From the NCBI GenBank assembly GCA_020086605.1, contig JACBWW010000004.1, positions 8,712,436 to 8,776,435 of the forward strand: 64,000 nt of DNA, in the 5' to 3' direction. Position numbers and translations under genes: made by a program. The first letter of the stretch is position 1, and each line of letters begins with the position of its first letter. Source of the DNA: Lanius collurio (taxonomy: Eukaryota; Chordata; Aves; Passeriformes; Laniidae). Below are positions 48,836 through 59,500 of the stretch, one piece after another. The notes below the pieces were generated by a model. The model searched no databases and was not told where the DNA came from. It saw only the letters and a list, made by a program, of their open reading frames with translations.

Positions 48836-50539
48836 CTTCCTGGGATGTGAACTAAAGATCTACCATGTTCTCTGGTTTTAACAAATAAGGACAAGTTCCT
48901 TCTGGTTCTGAAAACCCTGGTGAAGGAAATAAATGAAGGAGACAAATGACAGAACTTACATCAAAAATCCACACTCACCACACTCCTCACAGAAGCCTTG
49001 ATTATTCAATGCATACTGTGTTCCTTCACAATGTTTGTATTATTAAAAAAAAATTGTAACATTAAAGATTTTAAAGAAAAAAACTTCAGTAAGTGCATTG
49101 AGAAAGCAGCAAATGCATTTCCAGCAGAAAGCTGCCTTTATCATTATAATAATAGTATGGAAAAGCTGTATGAAAAAAACCCAAAAAATCAAGTGTACAA
49201 ATTATCCAACATTCATTCCATGACATCCTGACAGCTATGTTAGTCCTGATAAAAATATCCAGGAGGAAGGCACATTGCAGATGGCACTTCATAATGCGTT
49301 CACTTAAAAGCAGTCATTCCCTACCTCAGAGAGAGCGCAGCTTGATGAAGGCCATAGGACACTTGGTTCAGCCCATAAAAGCTGCTTGATGAGGGCTTCT
49401 TTATTTAGTTAGTTAGTAACTTATTCATTCATTCATCTTATGCAGAAAAATTTGATGAAACTTGAAGGAAAAATCATAGCCTTGCACCTTCTTTGTGAAA
49501 TTCAGAATCCAGAATCTAGTTCAAATAATGTCTGCTTCTCTGAGTATTACAAGTGTGAAAAATGGGTTAAATTGCGCTACACTTTCACCTCTGGAAACAT
49601 GAGCTCAAACCTTACTTCCTATAGGCTACCATTGAAATTATTGACTATTTGTCAGTGCCACAAAGCCAATAAATTACTGGGCAACCTGATAGGACTGATT
49701 GTCAAAAGATGCCCAGGAATGGAATATCCTGTCCAGGGTGAGGTGCCTAAGCAAAACCCTGTAAGTGACCTTCAGGAACAGTCCATCTCCCAGCCCACCT
49801 CACTCTTATCTCCATTCTGCTTTTCAAAAGAAAAACAGTTTGCCTACAATATCATACAGAAGATGTTAATAAATACCAAGTACAGAATATAATTTTCTTA
49901 GCAAACAAGATGTCAACTCAACAGCACAAATGTCATATTTACATTCATCTTATTAAGATTTATACCATTTAATGTTGGGCTTTAAGAATTACACTATAAA
50001 TGGAATATAATTTTCATATAAAAGGGACAGTATATTTTTAAATCAAGCCTGTAGAAACTCACTCATCAGTGGTTTATGAAACTTGAGTACACTGATGCTT
50101 CAGTACTCAATTAATGTCAGGCAATATGGATTTCAATCTGGCTTGAAATATATTTAAACAAATGAAGTAGATACAAATGTTGGCTCTCTGGCCAGCCAGA
50201 GCTAAAAATCCATTTTCTACCCCATTTATAATAAGAAGTAATCTGAATGTAATTTATCTAAAGTACAATATGTTTCCCTAATTTTTACATGTAACCATTA
50301 CTTATAGTTTAAGTAATAGTTATATCCACAGATCTTAGTGCACTTAATTGAAAATGCATGATATTAAAACATAAGACTCCATCCTTCAAAAATAAGAGCA
50401 TTATTCTAAGGAATAATTGAAAATGGGGGAGCAGGGTCTGGGAAGGCAAAGGAAGGGAACTTCAACAAAAATCCTTAAATGCAAACATTTCTTCCCATTT
50501 ATGTTATATCAGGATTGGTTTTGAATAAAATTAGTCTCT

Positions 50540-50830
50540 CTCAGCCCCATATTTCAGTTTAGATTACAAAATTCTCTCATCTGATTGTCACATTTTACGC
50601 TGAAGTCAAATCCTTCTGCAGCAGAGTGACATGTCAAGGGTGACAATGACAAATTGTCACTAAGTAAGGAATAACACATGACAGGGCGTTCGGCCATAAT
50701 GAGATATATGCATGCCTCGAGAGCGTTTGCAGGCATGAGGCTGAAGGGCGATTGCTCCCAGCACTCATAATGTTGCTAGGTCTCATTAAGACTTTACATG
50801 CACTGGAATAGGTTTCTAGTGATTAAAGAA
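50540..50830. promoter_or_regulatory. Enhancer-like block with seven TGACA/TGTCA words
   Basis: TGACA or TGTCA occurs at 50586, 50627, 50632, 50641, 50647, 50655 and 50679, seven times in 98 bases. GTGACAAT/ATTGTCAC form a perfect 8-bp inverted repeat at 50640-50647/50653-50660. TGACA is the core bound by TALE homeodomain factors (MEIS, TGIF, PREP). Downstream, CpG-containing CTCGAGAGCG and CATTAAGACTTT follow. The block has the look of a conserved enhancer. Function is inference. Confidence 0.4.
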
Positions 50831-50989
50831 AAAAAATATATATTTATGAATGAGTAAATCATGGCAGCAAGTTTTATTTTTATTCACACTTCCCTAGAAT
50901 CATGTACGGTTTATAAGGCCAGGTTGAAAAAGGAAAAAAGGTCTTTAATCCCTCTTTAAATTTTTTATGTTACTGTCCATCATGGCAAA

Positions 50990-51310
50990 ATACAAGTTCC
51001 ATCCCCTCTAAATGAATAGCAACAGTGAAATCTTTGGCCTAATGGACTTGATGGTGCTCCCTGACACGTATTCATTTGTAGCCATAAACTTTACATGGGC
51101 AAGGTGTTACTCTTCAAATATATAATGATTTTATTAATGTCTCTTTTTGTTGGTGTGGGTTTAGATGTAATACAGGGCCATGTCAAAGTTCACAGAAAGG
51201 TTTTTAACTTATCCTTTGTGATTTGATTTCTAATGACTTTTTAAACTTAGTACCTCTTAATTAATAACAAGCACAACCGGTAAATCTTGACAAGACTATC
51301 ATAGGATAGA
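50990..51310. promoter_or_regulatory. Enhancer-like block
   Basis: Non-repetitive sequence with TGACACGTATTCA, ATTTTATTAATGTC, TCTTAATTAATAACAAG and CACAACCGGTAAAT words. Homeodomain-type cores are frequent. Weak call from texture only. Confidence 0.25.
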
Positions 51311-54300
51311 AACTTTTATGTAGAAGGTCAGGCCTGTGGTTAAAAGGACATAGGAAGTCATATATTCAGCTCGGTCAGTGTCTCTCACCACCAGGGAAGG
51401 AAGATGAGAGGATGTTGTTACAGGGTTTATTGTAATCCTCAGACTATAGATCTGCTTGACCCAGGATTCAGGGCAAGATATAGGACAGTTGTTTGTGCAG
51501 AAAAAAAATAATTCAGGTAACAAGAAGTGTGTAGAACTTATGTTCCCCCCACTGTTGAGAGCAGGTTGACTGACATTTCCATGCCCCATTTTCCTTGATT
51601 AGAAAAGGCTTCCATGAAATTTAATTTCTCCACCATCTGTAGAGCATACAGAGCTTTTAGGAATAAGAATAGCCCCAGTTCAGAGTGCAAAACCTCTTGG
51701 AAATAATTTCAGTGTATGAGAAGTTTGTCACCATAAGCAATAGCAGTCAGTGATTCTCTTTCATTCAATAGGAAAAAAATATCTAATTTTTGTCTAAATG
51801 TGAAAACCAAAGTCTCATCCCATTCTCTCCTAAAAAAACCTGTTATCTCATTTTGTTTTAAAAATGAAGAGACGCCAGCAACTTTGTGGTTACACGTCAG
51901 ATGTCTCAATATTTAGAAAACAGAAGTGTTACTCTCAGAAGATTTTACCATTGAAATAAGCAAGCTGGTGACAGTATATTGTACCTTTTGTCCAATCTAT
52001 GCAACATTAGGAGCATCTTATTCTAAACAGAACTCCTTCATCTCTCTAAAAGAAGGGGGAAACTATCATGACAGACTGTAAAATGAAAGAAAGGGTGACT
52101 GCTTTGGAAGAGAGAAAACAAAGTGAGCCCCAGAATCCTGGCCCTGAGATTGCATCCCTGCTTGGATGCCTAACACAGGAGCACAGGCTTTTTAAAACAA
52201 AACTTCGTGTCAAATCATTTAGTTAGTCACAGTAATAGTTAGTATTTCTATAGCATTGGTCACTTACAAGCTTCACAGACCCTTCAGAGAAAAACCTCTT
52301 TCCATTTTGCTATCAGATATGCATCTTCAGAAGTTCTAAGGTAGTTATGAACTCAGCTCAATGCATGACAGAGCAGCAAGAGGGAAAACAGATTTCCCAG
52401 ATGTAAGGAATTTTTCCAGCATGATATTTTTATGGGTATTCTGAACTTGTTTCCCAAATCTCAATCACAATAATGCATAAAACCAGAACTGACCTTGAAA
52501 GACTTTAAGTTTGTATTTGAAATAGAAAAGAATCTGTGGGTGCTATCACATTGCTAGGAATTAGGCAAATCAGGGACTTTCCATTTGAGAAAACAGAACC
52601 TATCAGATTGGCCTGAGGCCTCAGATTTTTTTACTCCTGCTGAGGTGTTTTTCTTCCTGCCAAAGAGAGACGTTTGTGTCCTTACCTCTCATCCAGCATG
52701 TCCCCAGCCATACATCCCAGCCTCTAAACAGCAGTGCCAGTCACCAGCCTCAGCTCTCCCATTCAAACAATAAAGTCACAGGCCTCTTGGATCAGGGAAC
52801 AGCCCCTATGGCTGGAGCTGACAACCTTGGATTCGTTGCTCTCACAGCAATAAATGAGTTATGCAAGTACATAAATTTCAATTACTCACTGCTTTGGAAA
52901 GGGATTTCTGGATTGTATTATCTGTGGTTATATCCTTGGCAGTGGGGCCACACAGGCATTTTTCAAACAAGAGCGACACCTGGGTTGTGGCATTCCCTGG
53001 AATGGGCTGGTTTATGCTTGCAACCCTTAACTGTCCCACAGAAATATGTTTCACAGATGGGATGGTCATTGAAACTAACTGGGAAGTGAACATGATGATG
53101 GCAGTTTTATGCATTGGCAAGTTGTCTGTTTTAATTTTAGACTTTCTTGATGGCTGTGTTGGCCCTTGACAGCCATGGCCCCTGGATATTGCAGAACAGA
53201 TTTTTTTTTGTTTTTTAGAGTGCACCATTTGTACTTGTTATATCCCAGACTTTTACAAAACAATGCAATTGCTGCTGCTATTTATGGAGAAAAATTACAA
53301 CCACGAGCCTAATTTTCAATTTGCACCCATGAACTCTAATCTGCTTTAGCATATGGACACTGTTGTTTGCAAGAGGCCTGTCCCAGAGCAAACACACAAG
53401 GAGGAGTCCATGTTGAGGGCAAGAGAGTATGGGGATTAGCCCCAAAGACACTCACAGGTGTTAGTTAGGGTGTTACACCTTTCAGACCTGCACACCTCTC
53501 TTCCTACAGGGACAGTATCTTCCTCTGCATCACAGGAAGCACATCAGGCTCTAGGAATTTTCCAGGTCTCTTGAGAAGATGCATTAATGTCCAAGAGAAA
53601 TGCTGTAGGCAGAAGTGGATATAGGAAACATGCCCAAGTAGGTTTATATGCAGATCTGGGAGCAGGTCGGCTTGGGTTGAAAAGTGAAGAGAAGGATCTC
53701 CCAAGAACTTTCCAGCTTCAGGAGTGTAGGACCTGGTGGATCCTCAAAGAGAAACATTAACAGTAGATGTGGGAGTCCAAGTGCTTCTAGAGATCCATTC
53801 TGCTCACTGTTTACCTCAAAAAAAAAACCCCAAGAATACTAACCAAAACCTCAGGGAGCTAATTGGACTCAAATAAATGAAGTTGCAGTAGCCACAGAAT
53901 TTTGAAACCAAGGAGGCTGTGGATCCCTTCTCAAAAGAATAAGCAGAGAGGAGAACACAGGAAAAAGGGGAACATGAAATTACAGCAGGAACATGCATGG
54001 AGGACCTCAAGCCATGTATAGATGAGCATATTTTGAACACATTTGGATACCAAAATGTAGTGAGGAAATGCAGTTTGGTTTTGATTATTTAACATTCCTT
54101 TATGTTGCCAAGTACAATGGAAGATTTTTTCCTATTCAGGTAGGGAGTACAGACATTGGTCTTAGTTAAGGTAAGCACTATAAATGGCTAATTAAAAAGA
54201 AAGTGGAAAAGACCAACATTCTGAAATGAAAATGTTTTGCTTCTCCTGAGTGACTTTAAAACACGTCTTGAAAGTAGATCCTAGACTCTTTCCGCCTGAT

Positions 54301-56458
54301 GTTATAGTTTTCCATTTTTGTAGTCTATGGTAATTGTGTAAAGCTTACACTGAGGTGAGAAAAGGCTCACTGAAATGCTCAACAAGTTTATAATACCTAT
54401 TTTCTGCACTCACTTCATTCCCATTCCCTGAATCCAAAACAGGTGCCTGGGAGAGTGGGTAAGGAAAAGTCCAATCTCCATAGATGACTTTTCCAGATTT
54501 ACCAGTCTTGTAGCTGAAACTTGAAGCTAAAAAATCTCTGTGCTACTACAATGCAGAACATTGTGGATCTCTAAAGAAGAAGGAGGTCTGCAGGGCTGTG
54601 CTGAGCCCTGTCCATCTGCTGCTGCCAGAACTTGCCCATCACTCTGCCCAGGGGTTGCTAGCTCAGCAAGACAAACAGGCAACAAGGGGAGAAAGGAGCA
54701 GAGCAAAGGACTCTGCAGACAGACAGCGCCACATCTGAGCCCTGAAGTTCAGCAGAACTCAGGGAGCTACAGCATTCCTTGTGACAGGCAGGAGGAAGCC
54801 TGCAGCCTTATTTCAACAGTAGTTTCAGCCAGGCCAAGTCCAGGGAACAGGAAAAATGGTATGAAGTGATTTTCCCACCACCTCCAGCCAAGCTTAAAAT
54901 TTTGTCTAAATGGGAATTGAGTGCTAAGCCTTTAGACAGAAACCTCTTTGAGCTGAGAGTGAACCAGAAACAGTTCTAGGGTTGTCTCTTTTTTTAGTTT
55001 GGATGTGTTAGTAACACAGTGTAACGCTACAGTCAGCTACACATCATCCCAACTGTAAAAATTAAGAAGAGCTGTTGAATGTCAAGTGATGAAGCACAAA
55101 GTGTCACAACTTCAAAAGTCCTGTTTTTCTGGCAATATTTACTTATTCACATGACACATTAACATATGTAATAAGTACATAAAAGAACAAATGTCATATG
55201 GAGAAGTCAATGTGTACCCATAATATACTGAACAGTATTAGGAAAATCTTAGATTGTTTTAATTTTATGATTTATATACCTGAAAAGTAAATCCTATGCT
55301 GCAACATTCCTCCTGTGACTGTAGAGAACTTTACACTATCAGTGTTCACTACTACTGCTCCTCTTTTCTGCCTGAACACATGTTATAGAGAAGAGTTTCC
55401 TTTTTACTGAATTTGTAAAGGAGTTATGGGGAAGAAAAAAAAATAGAGCTATAAAGAAGAGCAGTTCTTTAGGAAGTTATCTTGAGCATTTTTAGCTCTA
55501 TCTTTGCTAGCAAAGGCTCATCCCATCAGTCCTTCTATAAACCGTGCACATTATTAAATCATGAGGTTGACAAAGAATTATTGTGTAAGATTATGAGCAG
55601 ATCTTGAAAGTTCATTTTGTCTCAGCTCTTTCACTGACATACACTTAACTGCTTTGCTTGCTTCCAAATTATGTCTAATGTCCATTGAATGTGTCATATG
55701 GCAAACATCAGCCAGTTCTGCAAAAGCTGTTTCTAAACATGTTTGGCTAGATTGTTTTTAAGGCAAGTTCATTTCCTCTGCCAAATTTGAAGAATAGACA
55801 GCCTGACACGTATGCAGCATTTCAGCTTCACGGTCAATAGTCTTCATTCATTATTTGGGTGTGAAAATAAAGTGTAAGAAATGAAATGCTGCTACAGCCT
55901 TCACTACATCTGATACTAGTAATCAGTTTCTCCAATTGGTGCATATGCAAAGAAAATAGAAACACAAGGGCAAACTATGCAAATATATGAGCCAGGTAAA
56001 AATAAAACAAAAAAATTAAAAAGAATTCCAGTATATTTTAGGCTGGTACATCTTAAATATAAACTCTTTTCTCCTCCAAAAGAATAAAGATTTTATTGCT
56101 ATTCAGCTACTAAGCTACAACAGATACATTTGCCATATTAAACTTCTAAAGAGTGTGGAGATCCTTGGGTAAATAAATCTCCCAAATTTTAAACTAGCAG
56201 AACAGTAGCAAAGATGCTGACTGTGTGGTATTTGTTAAATAAACTAATACATTTGACAAATGAACTGAGAGTCTTACTGTTACCTTCAGTCATGAACTTC
56301 GACTTGACCTAATCCCATATCAACTGATAACAGTTTACCATCTGTCCTTGGTCAGCCCAATGGAAGACTTCAAAGGATAGATTTAATAGCATATAATTTG
56401 GCCTTGACATACAGACTGTATCTGTTCTTACTTAAAGAACAATAAAACCTTGTATTTA

Positions 56459-56498
56459 ATTTCTTTTTTTTTTCCTTTCTTCTTTTTTTTTTTAACAG
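56459..56498 (+). other. Polypyrimidine tract and 3' splice acceptor
   Basis: An almost unbroken pyrimidine stretch of about 35 bases (T runs broken by CC and C) leads straight into AACAG. This is a strong acceptor in vertebrate terms, and it sits directly before the candidate terminal exon. T-rich runs elsewhere in the window lack this combination with an open frame, stop codon and poly(A) signal. Confidence 0.5.
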
Positions 56499-56614
56499 AT
56501 GGAGGGCTGGTGTCTTATTCCATTCTGTCACCCCATCTGGACGCCTTAAATGTGATACTAAGGGAAGCATGGGGTGAGCCCACCAAAAGCTCAATTCAAG
56601 TTGAGATACAGTGA
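56499..56614 (+). CDS. NAALADL2: Candidate terminal coding exon, M28B carboxypeptidase-like C-terminus (NAALADL2-like), partial
   Basis: What is seen: a long pyrimidine tract ending in AACAG at 56498 is followed by a frame open from 56501 for 37 codons and closed by TGA at 56612-56614, so the exon would enter in phase 2. The peptide contains LSPHLDALNVILREAWGE and ends in QVEIQ. AATAAA lies at 56659-56664. Family knowledge: glutamate carboxypeptidase II and its relatives end in a helical dimerisation region with the pattern DAL..I....AWGE.K..I.V, encoded by the last exon; NAALADL2 is a single-pass membrane member of this family, presumed to have lost peptidase activity, and its gene has introns of hundreds of kilobases. 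Inference: no other convincing exon of the family was found upstream, which favours NAALADL2 over its compact paralogues. Alternatives are an internal exon using a donor at 56611 (CA/GTGAGA) or 56574 (GGG/GTGAGC), or a chance frame. Compared with glutamate carboxypeptidase II, the C-terminus lacks the last dozen or so residues. Confidence 0.45.
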
Positions 56615-56685
56615 GAAAGGAAAGAAAATAGACCGATACCAATCTCGTATCATGGCAAAATAAAGGCATTTAAGGCTGCCACAGG
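56615..56685 (+). other. Candidate 3' UTR with AATAAA polyadenylation signal
   Basis: AATAAA occurs at 56659-56664, 45 bases after the stop of the candidate terminal exon. Cleavage would be expected near 56675-56690. No clear G/T-rich downstream element is visible, and a further AATAAA occurs near 56797, so a longer 3' UTR is possible. Confidence 0.3.
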
Positions 56686-59100
56686 GGAATATGGAGAAGA
56701 AATCAGCACTGACTCCTGAACATAACAATGCAGGATTGGAGTTCACTTTAAGTTCTCAAAGAAGTGCAGCTGCTTCATTAGCAACACCTAATAGAAAATA
56801 AACATTTTTGTCCACCAATTTATGTGTCACATTGCAAAGCAGCAAACCGCAAGCCTAAACATCACAGGAATCATTTTCTGCTTACTATTCCTCCTGAGGC
56901 CTCACCACAGGAAAACCTGCCTTTGGGGAGTTCAAAGAATGTGTTTTACTCTAAATGCAAAATTAACTGGTTTTCTCTTTTCTACATTATCTCTTCATCA
57001 TAATCTAGAGTTCAAAGGGTTGGGGTTTGTTGGTTTTTTTTTTTTTTTTGTGAAGCAATCCAATGCTTTAATGCAACAATGCCAATTTTTAAATTCAGAG
57101 TAATAGATTCAGCTAACATTCCTTAAGGGATGAAGGACTCCTAAAATCTGAGCTACTATCTGTTTAACAGAGAGCAAAGCATTGAACACAGTAATTCCTA
57201 TAGAATATATTTTCCTTACTATGAAAATGTAGCAGAGCACTGCATGCTTTTGAATATCCTACTGCTTGTTGACTCCTTAGTCTGAAAATGCTCTGCAGAG
57301 ACAACTAAGGATGTCTTCTCTTTTCACAACTCTGAAGTAGCTACCACATTAAGCTATAAAATAATAAACAGCAAATGGGTTTATTTTTAGTGATCACTCA
57401 GAGTTTACACTGGTCCTTTACATAGGTGGACCCCAAAGTTCCCTTGAATTGCAGAATAGTGAATAAAAACCTTCTAAGTGGTGGGACACTTTCATGATTA
57501 AGTGATGTCCCTGATCCTAGAAGCAAGAGCTTCATTCCCCAGTTACCTCTAAACAAATACTTTCCTCCTTGTACATCCTGACACTAGGAAACTTTGTGGA
57601 AGAAATGAAAGATGGCAGGAAAATACAAAGGCAAGTTATTAACAAGTATTAGCAATTTATCCCCTCCTGGTGTCTGTATTCACCTGCAGATATGAAAGAA
57701 ACCAATATCATTCCCTTTCATACCAGCAAAGGAAGTTGGGTTATTCACCATGGACAAAAATTCATCATAATCTTGTCATGTTAATCAAAGCTTTGATAGA
57801 CAATGCCAAGTCCAGTGATCAAAGTATGAACAGCTTTCTGCTCAATGAATCTCTGCATAGACCCCTATAAGCGTATTTAAGAATATTTTTTACCAAAATA
57901 AAAGAAAATAAAATTGATCCAACACAAATATATTTTTGTGTTTACTGTGACAAAGATAAAATCCTTGTATTTTGTTTGGATTGAAAAGAATTATTTTTGT
58001 AACTTCTATTTTACTTTTTTTTTAAGTAAAAATGCAAGTCTAAATTGTTACACTGTTGCTGATGCCAACTTTCCCCTTTCTTGCCTCTGACTTTTATTCA
58101 CAAATTTCAATGTTTAGGTAGATCACCTGGAACAGAACAACCCTATTTTCAGTCTTCCAGGACGGCACCCCAGCCCTGAAGCAATAAAGCTATTTGAGAT
58201 GTGAATATTTCCTATTGATACTGTTCCACTTTGGGAAATAAGCATTTCTTAGATCAAAGACAGAAACTTGAGTGCGTATCTTAAACACAAGACTGTACAA
58301 TTACTTTATATAAAATATATCTAGCTTGAAAGCTCCAATGTAATCTCAGCTTCAAAATGCACTCTGGCTGGGGAGTTATGTACTCTTCTGACATACAGGA
58401 AGGGCTTGATTTAAATCCCTGTCATCAGTTCCTCTGTGAGAGACTACAGGATAGCGCTTCTGTAGAGAGCAGCTCCAAGGAGACAATTTTTCAGGAAATA
58501 ATAAATGAACATGCATCTGTGCTGCAACTTCTGTGAAGTCAAGAACTGGGAAAGGAGGATTTGAATGTGACAGCACCTTGGGCACTCAGCATGAGGCAGA
58601 CCAGCCAGCACCTAAACACACAAATCTGCAACCCCCAAGTGAATCATGTGGGAAGAGCACCTTCCAGCATTACTACAAAGCGGAAATCTTCAGAAATGGT
58701 TTTGTTCATTGGTGCAGGGTGTTTCTCCCCTGTTTGCTCTAATGGACACTTCTCCTGTTCACCAGCAAGCCTGTCTGCTTTGAGATAAAACCTGCAGTGA
58801 TGCCGGGAGCAGCACCATCCTGGGGGAAGAAGCCCTTTACCAAAGCCTCCGCAGATCTCAGAGACTCAGTCCACATCTCTTCCAAAGGAGTCAGGCCAGG
58901 GATCTGTTTGAAGGCTCCAGTAAGGCAGTGGTCCCGTCTCCTTAATGCTCTGTCCTTCCTCAACTGCAGAGGAAAAGCAAGTCAAGTGTGTCCTTATACA
59001 CTACTTTAGTAAAATGGATGTGCAGTACACACTTCATTACAACTACCATGGGAATTAAAAGTAACTTGAGCTAACGGCCTCAGCTCCACGTAATTATCTT
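56686..59100. other. Non-coding stretch, presumed 3' flank
   Basis: A 16-base T run lies at 57034-57049. No gene or transposon recognised. Confidence 0.45.
57034..57049. repeat. Poly-T run
   Basis: Sixteen consecutive T after TGTTGG. No retroposed body identified. Confidence 0.8.
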
Positions 59101-59114
59101 TTGAAGACACACAA

Positions 59115-59500
59115 AGATAAAAGGGAAAAATCCCTCACCAAACTCGCTCAAGAATAGCAGAGTTTGCCGAGGGACAGGTGAGCAGCTAAGGCTGCCCAGG
59201 GGCTCGGCGGCTCCCCCATGAGCCAGGCTCTCCGGCAGGTGCCGGGCTGATGGAGCGGGCAGGGCCTCTCAGAGGAGGAGCCCGGCCATGGAGGCGAGCA
59301 GGACAAGGCTGGAAGGCGCCGGGCTGTGTGTCTGAGCAATGCTGCCCTCCCATGGCACTTGCTCAGCCCGCTCCCTGCTGAACCCGCACCCCTCAAAGGC
59401 TTCAGCGGGCCCGAACCCACCGAAAGGGCAAGGGCAGGGCGGGGGTGATGAGCCTTTGCTGGGGGCTACTCTTTCAGGCTCGGGGCCTCTGAAATTTTAT
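59115..59500. promoter_or_regulatory. Isolated CpG-rich patch, possible promoter
   Basis: About 350 bases are rich in G+C and hold roughly 18 CG dinucleotides (my count), in a neighbourhood nearly free of them. On the plus strand a TATA-like GATAAAAGGG sits at about 59117 and a good splice donor CAG/GTGAGC at 59175-59183. On the minus strand AATAAA lies near 59502-59497. It could be a small CpG island of an unannotated transcript, or an LTR remnant. No repeat family was recognised. Confidence 0.3.

Larger units (their letters stand above)
47913..56458. other. Non-coding stretch, presumed last intron upstream of the candidate terminal exon
   Basis: Two enhancer-like blocks (50.5-50.8 and 51.0-51.3 kb) and one possible MIR relic lie here. 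A 150-codon frame at 49440-49892 has no recognisable domain and is treated as chance. Nothing else identified. Confidence 0.4.

Noticed and set aside
49440..49892. 150-codon frame on the plus strand
   Set aside because: No recognisable domain, no Kozak-like context, no repeat of protein character, and no link to the candidate exon by frame or splice sites. Treated as chance.
53202..53350. Acceptor-like T run with TTTTTTAG at 53218 followed by frames of 36-42 codons
   Set aside because: No donor or poly(A) signal in the right place. Two phases are open, so it is probably chance.
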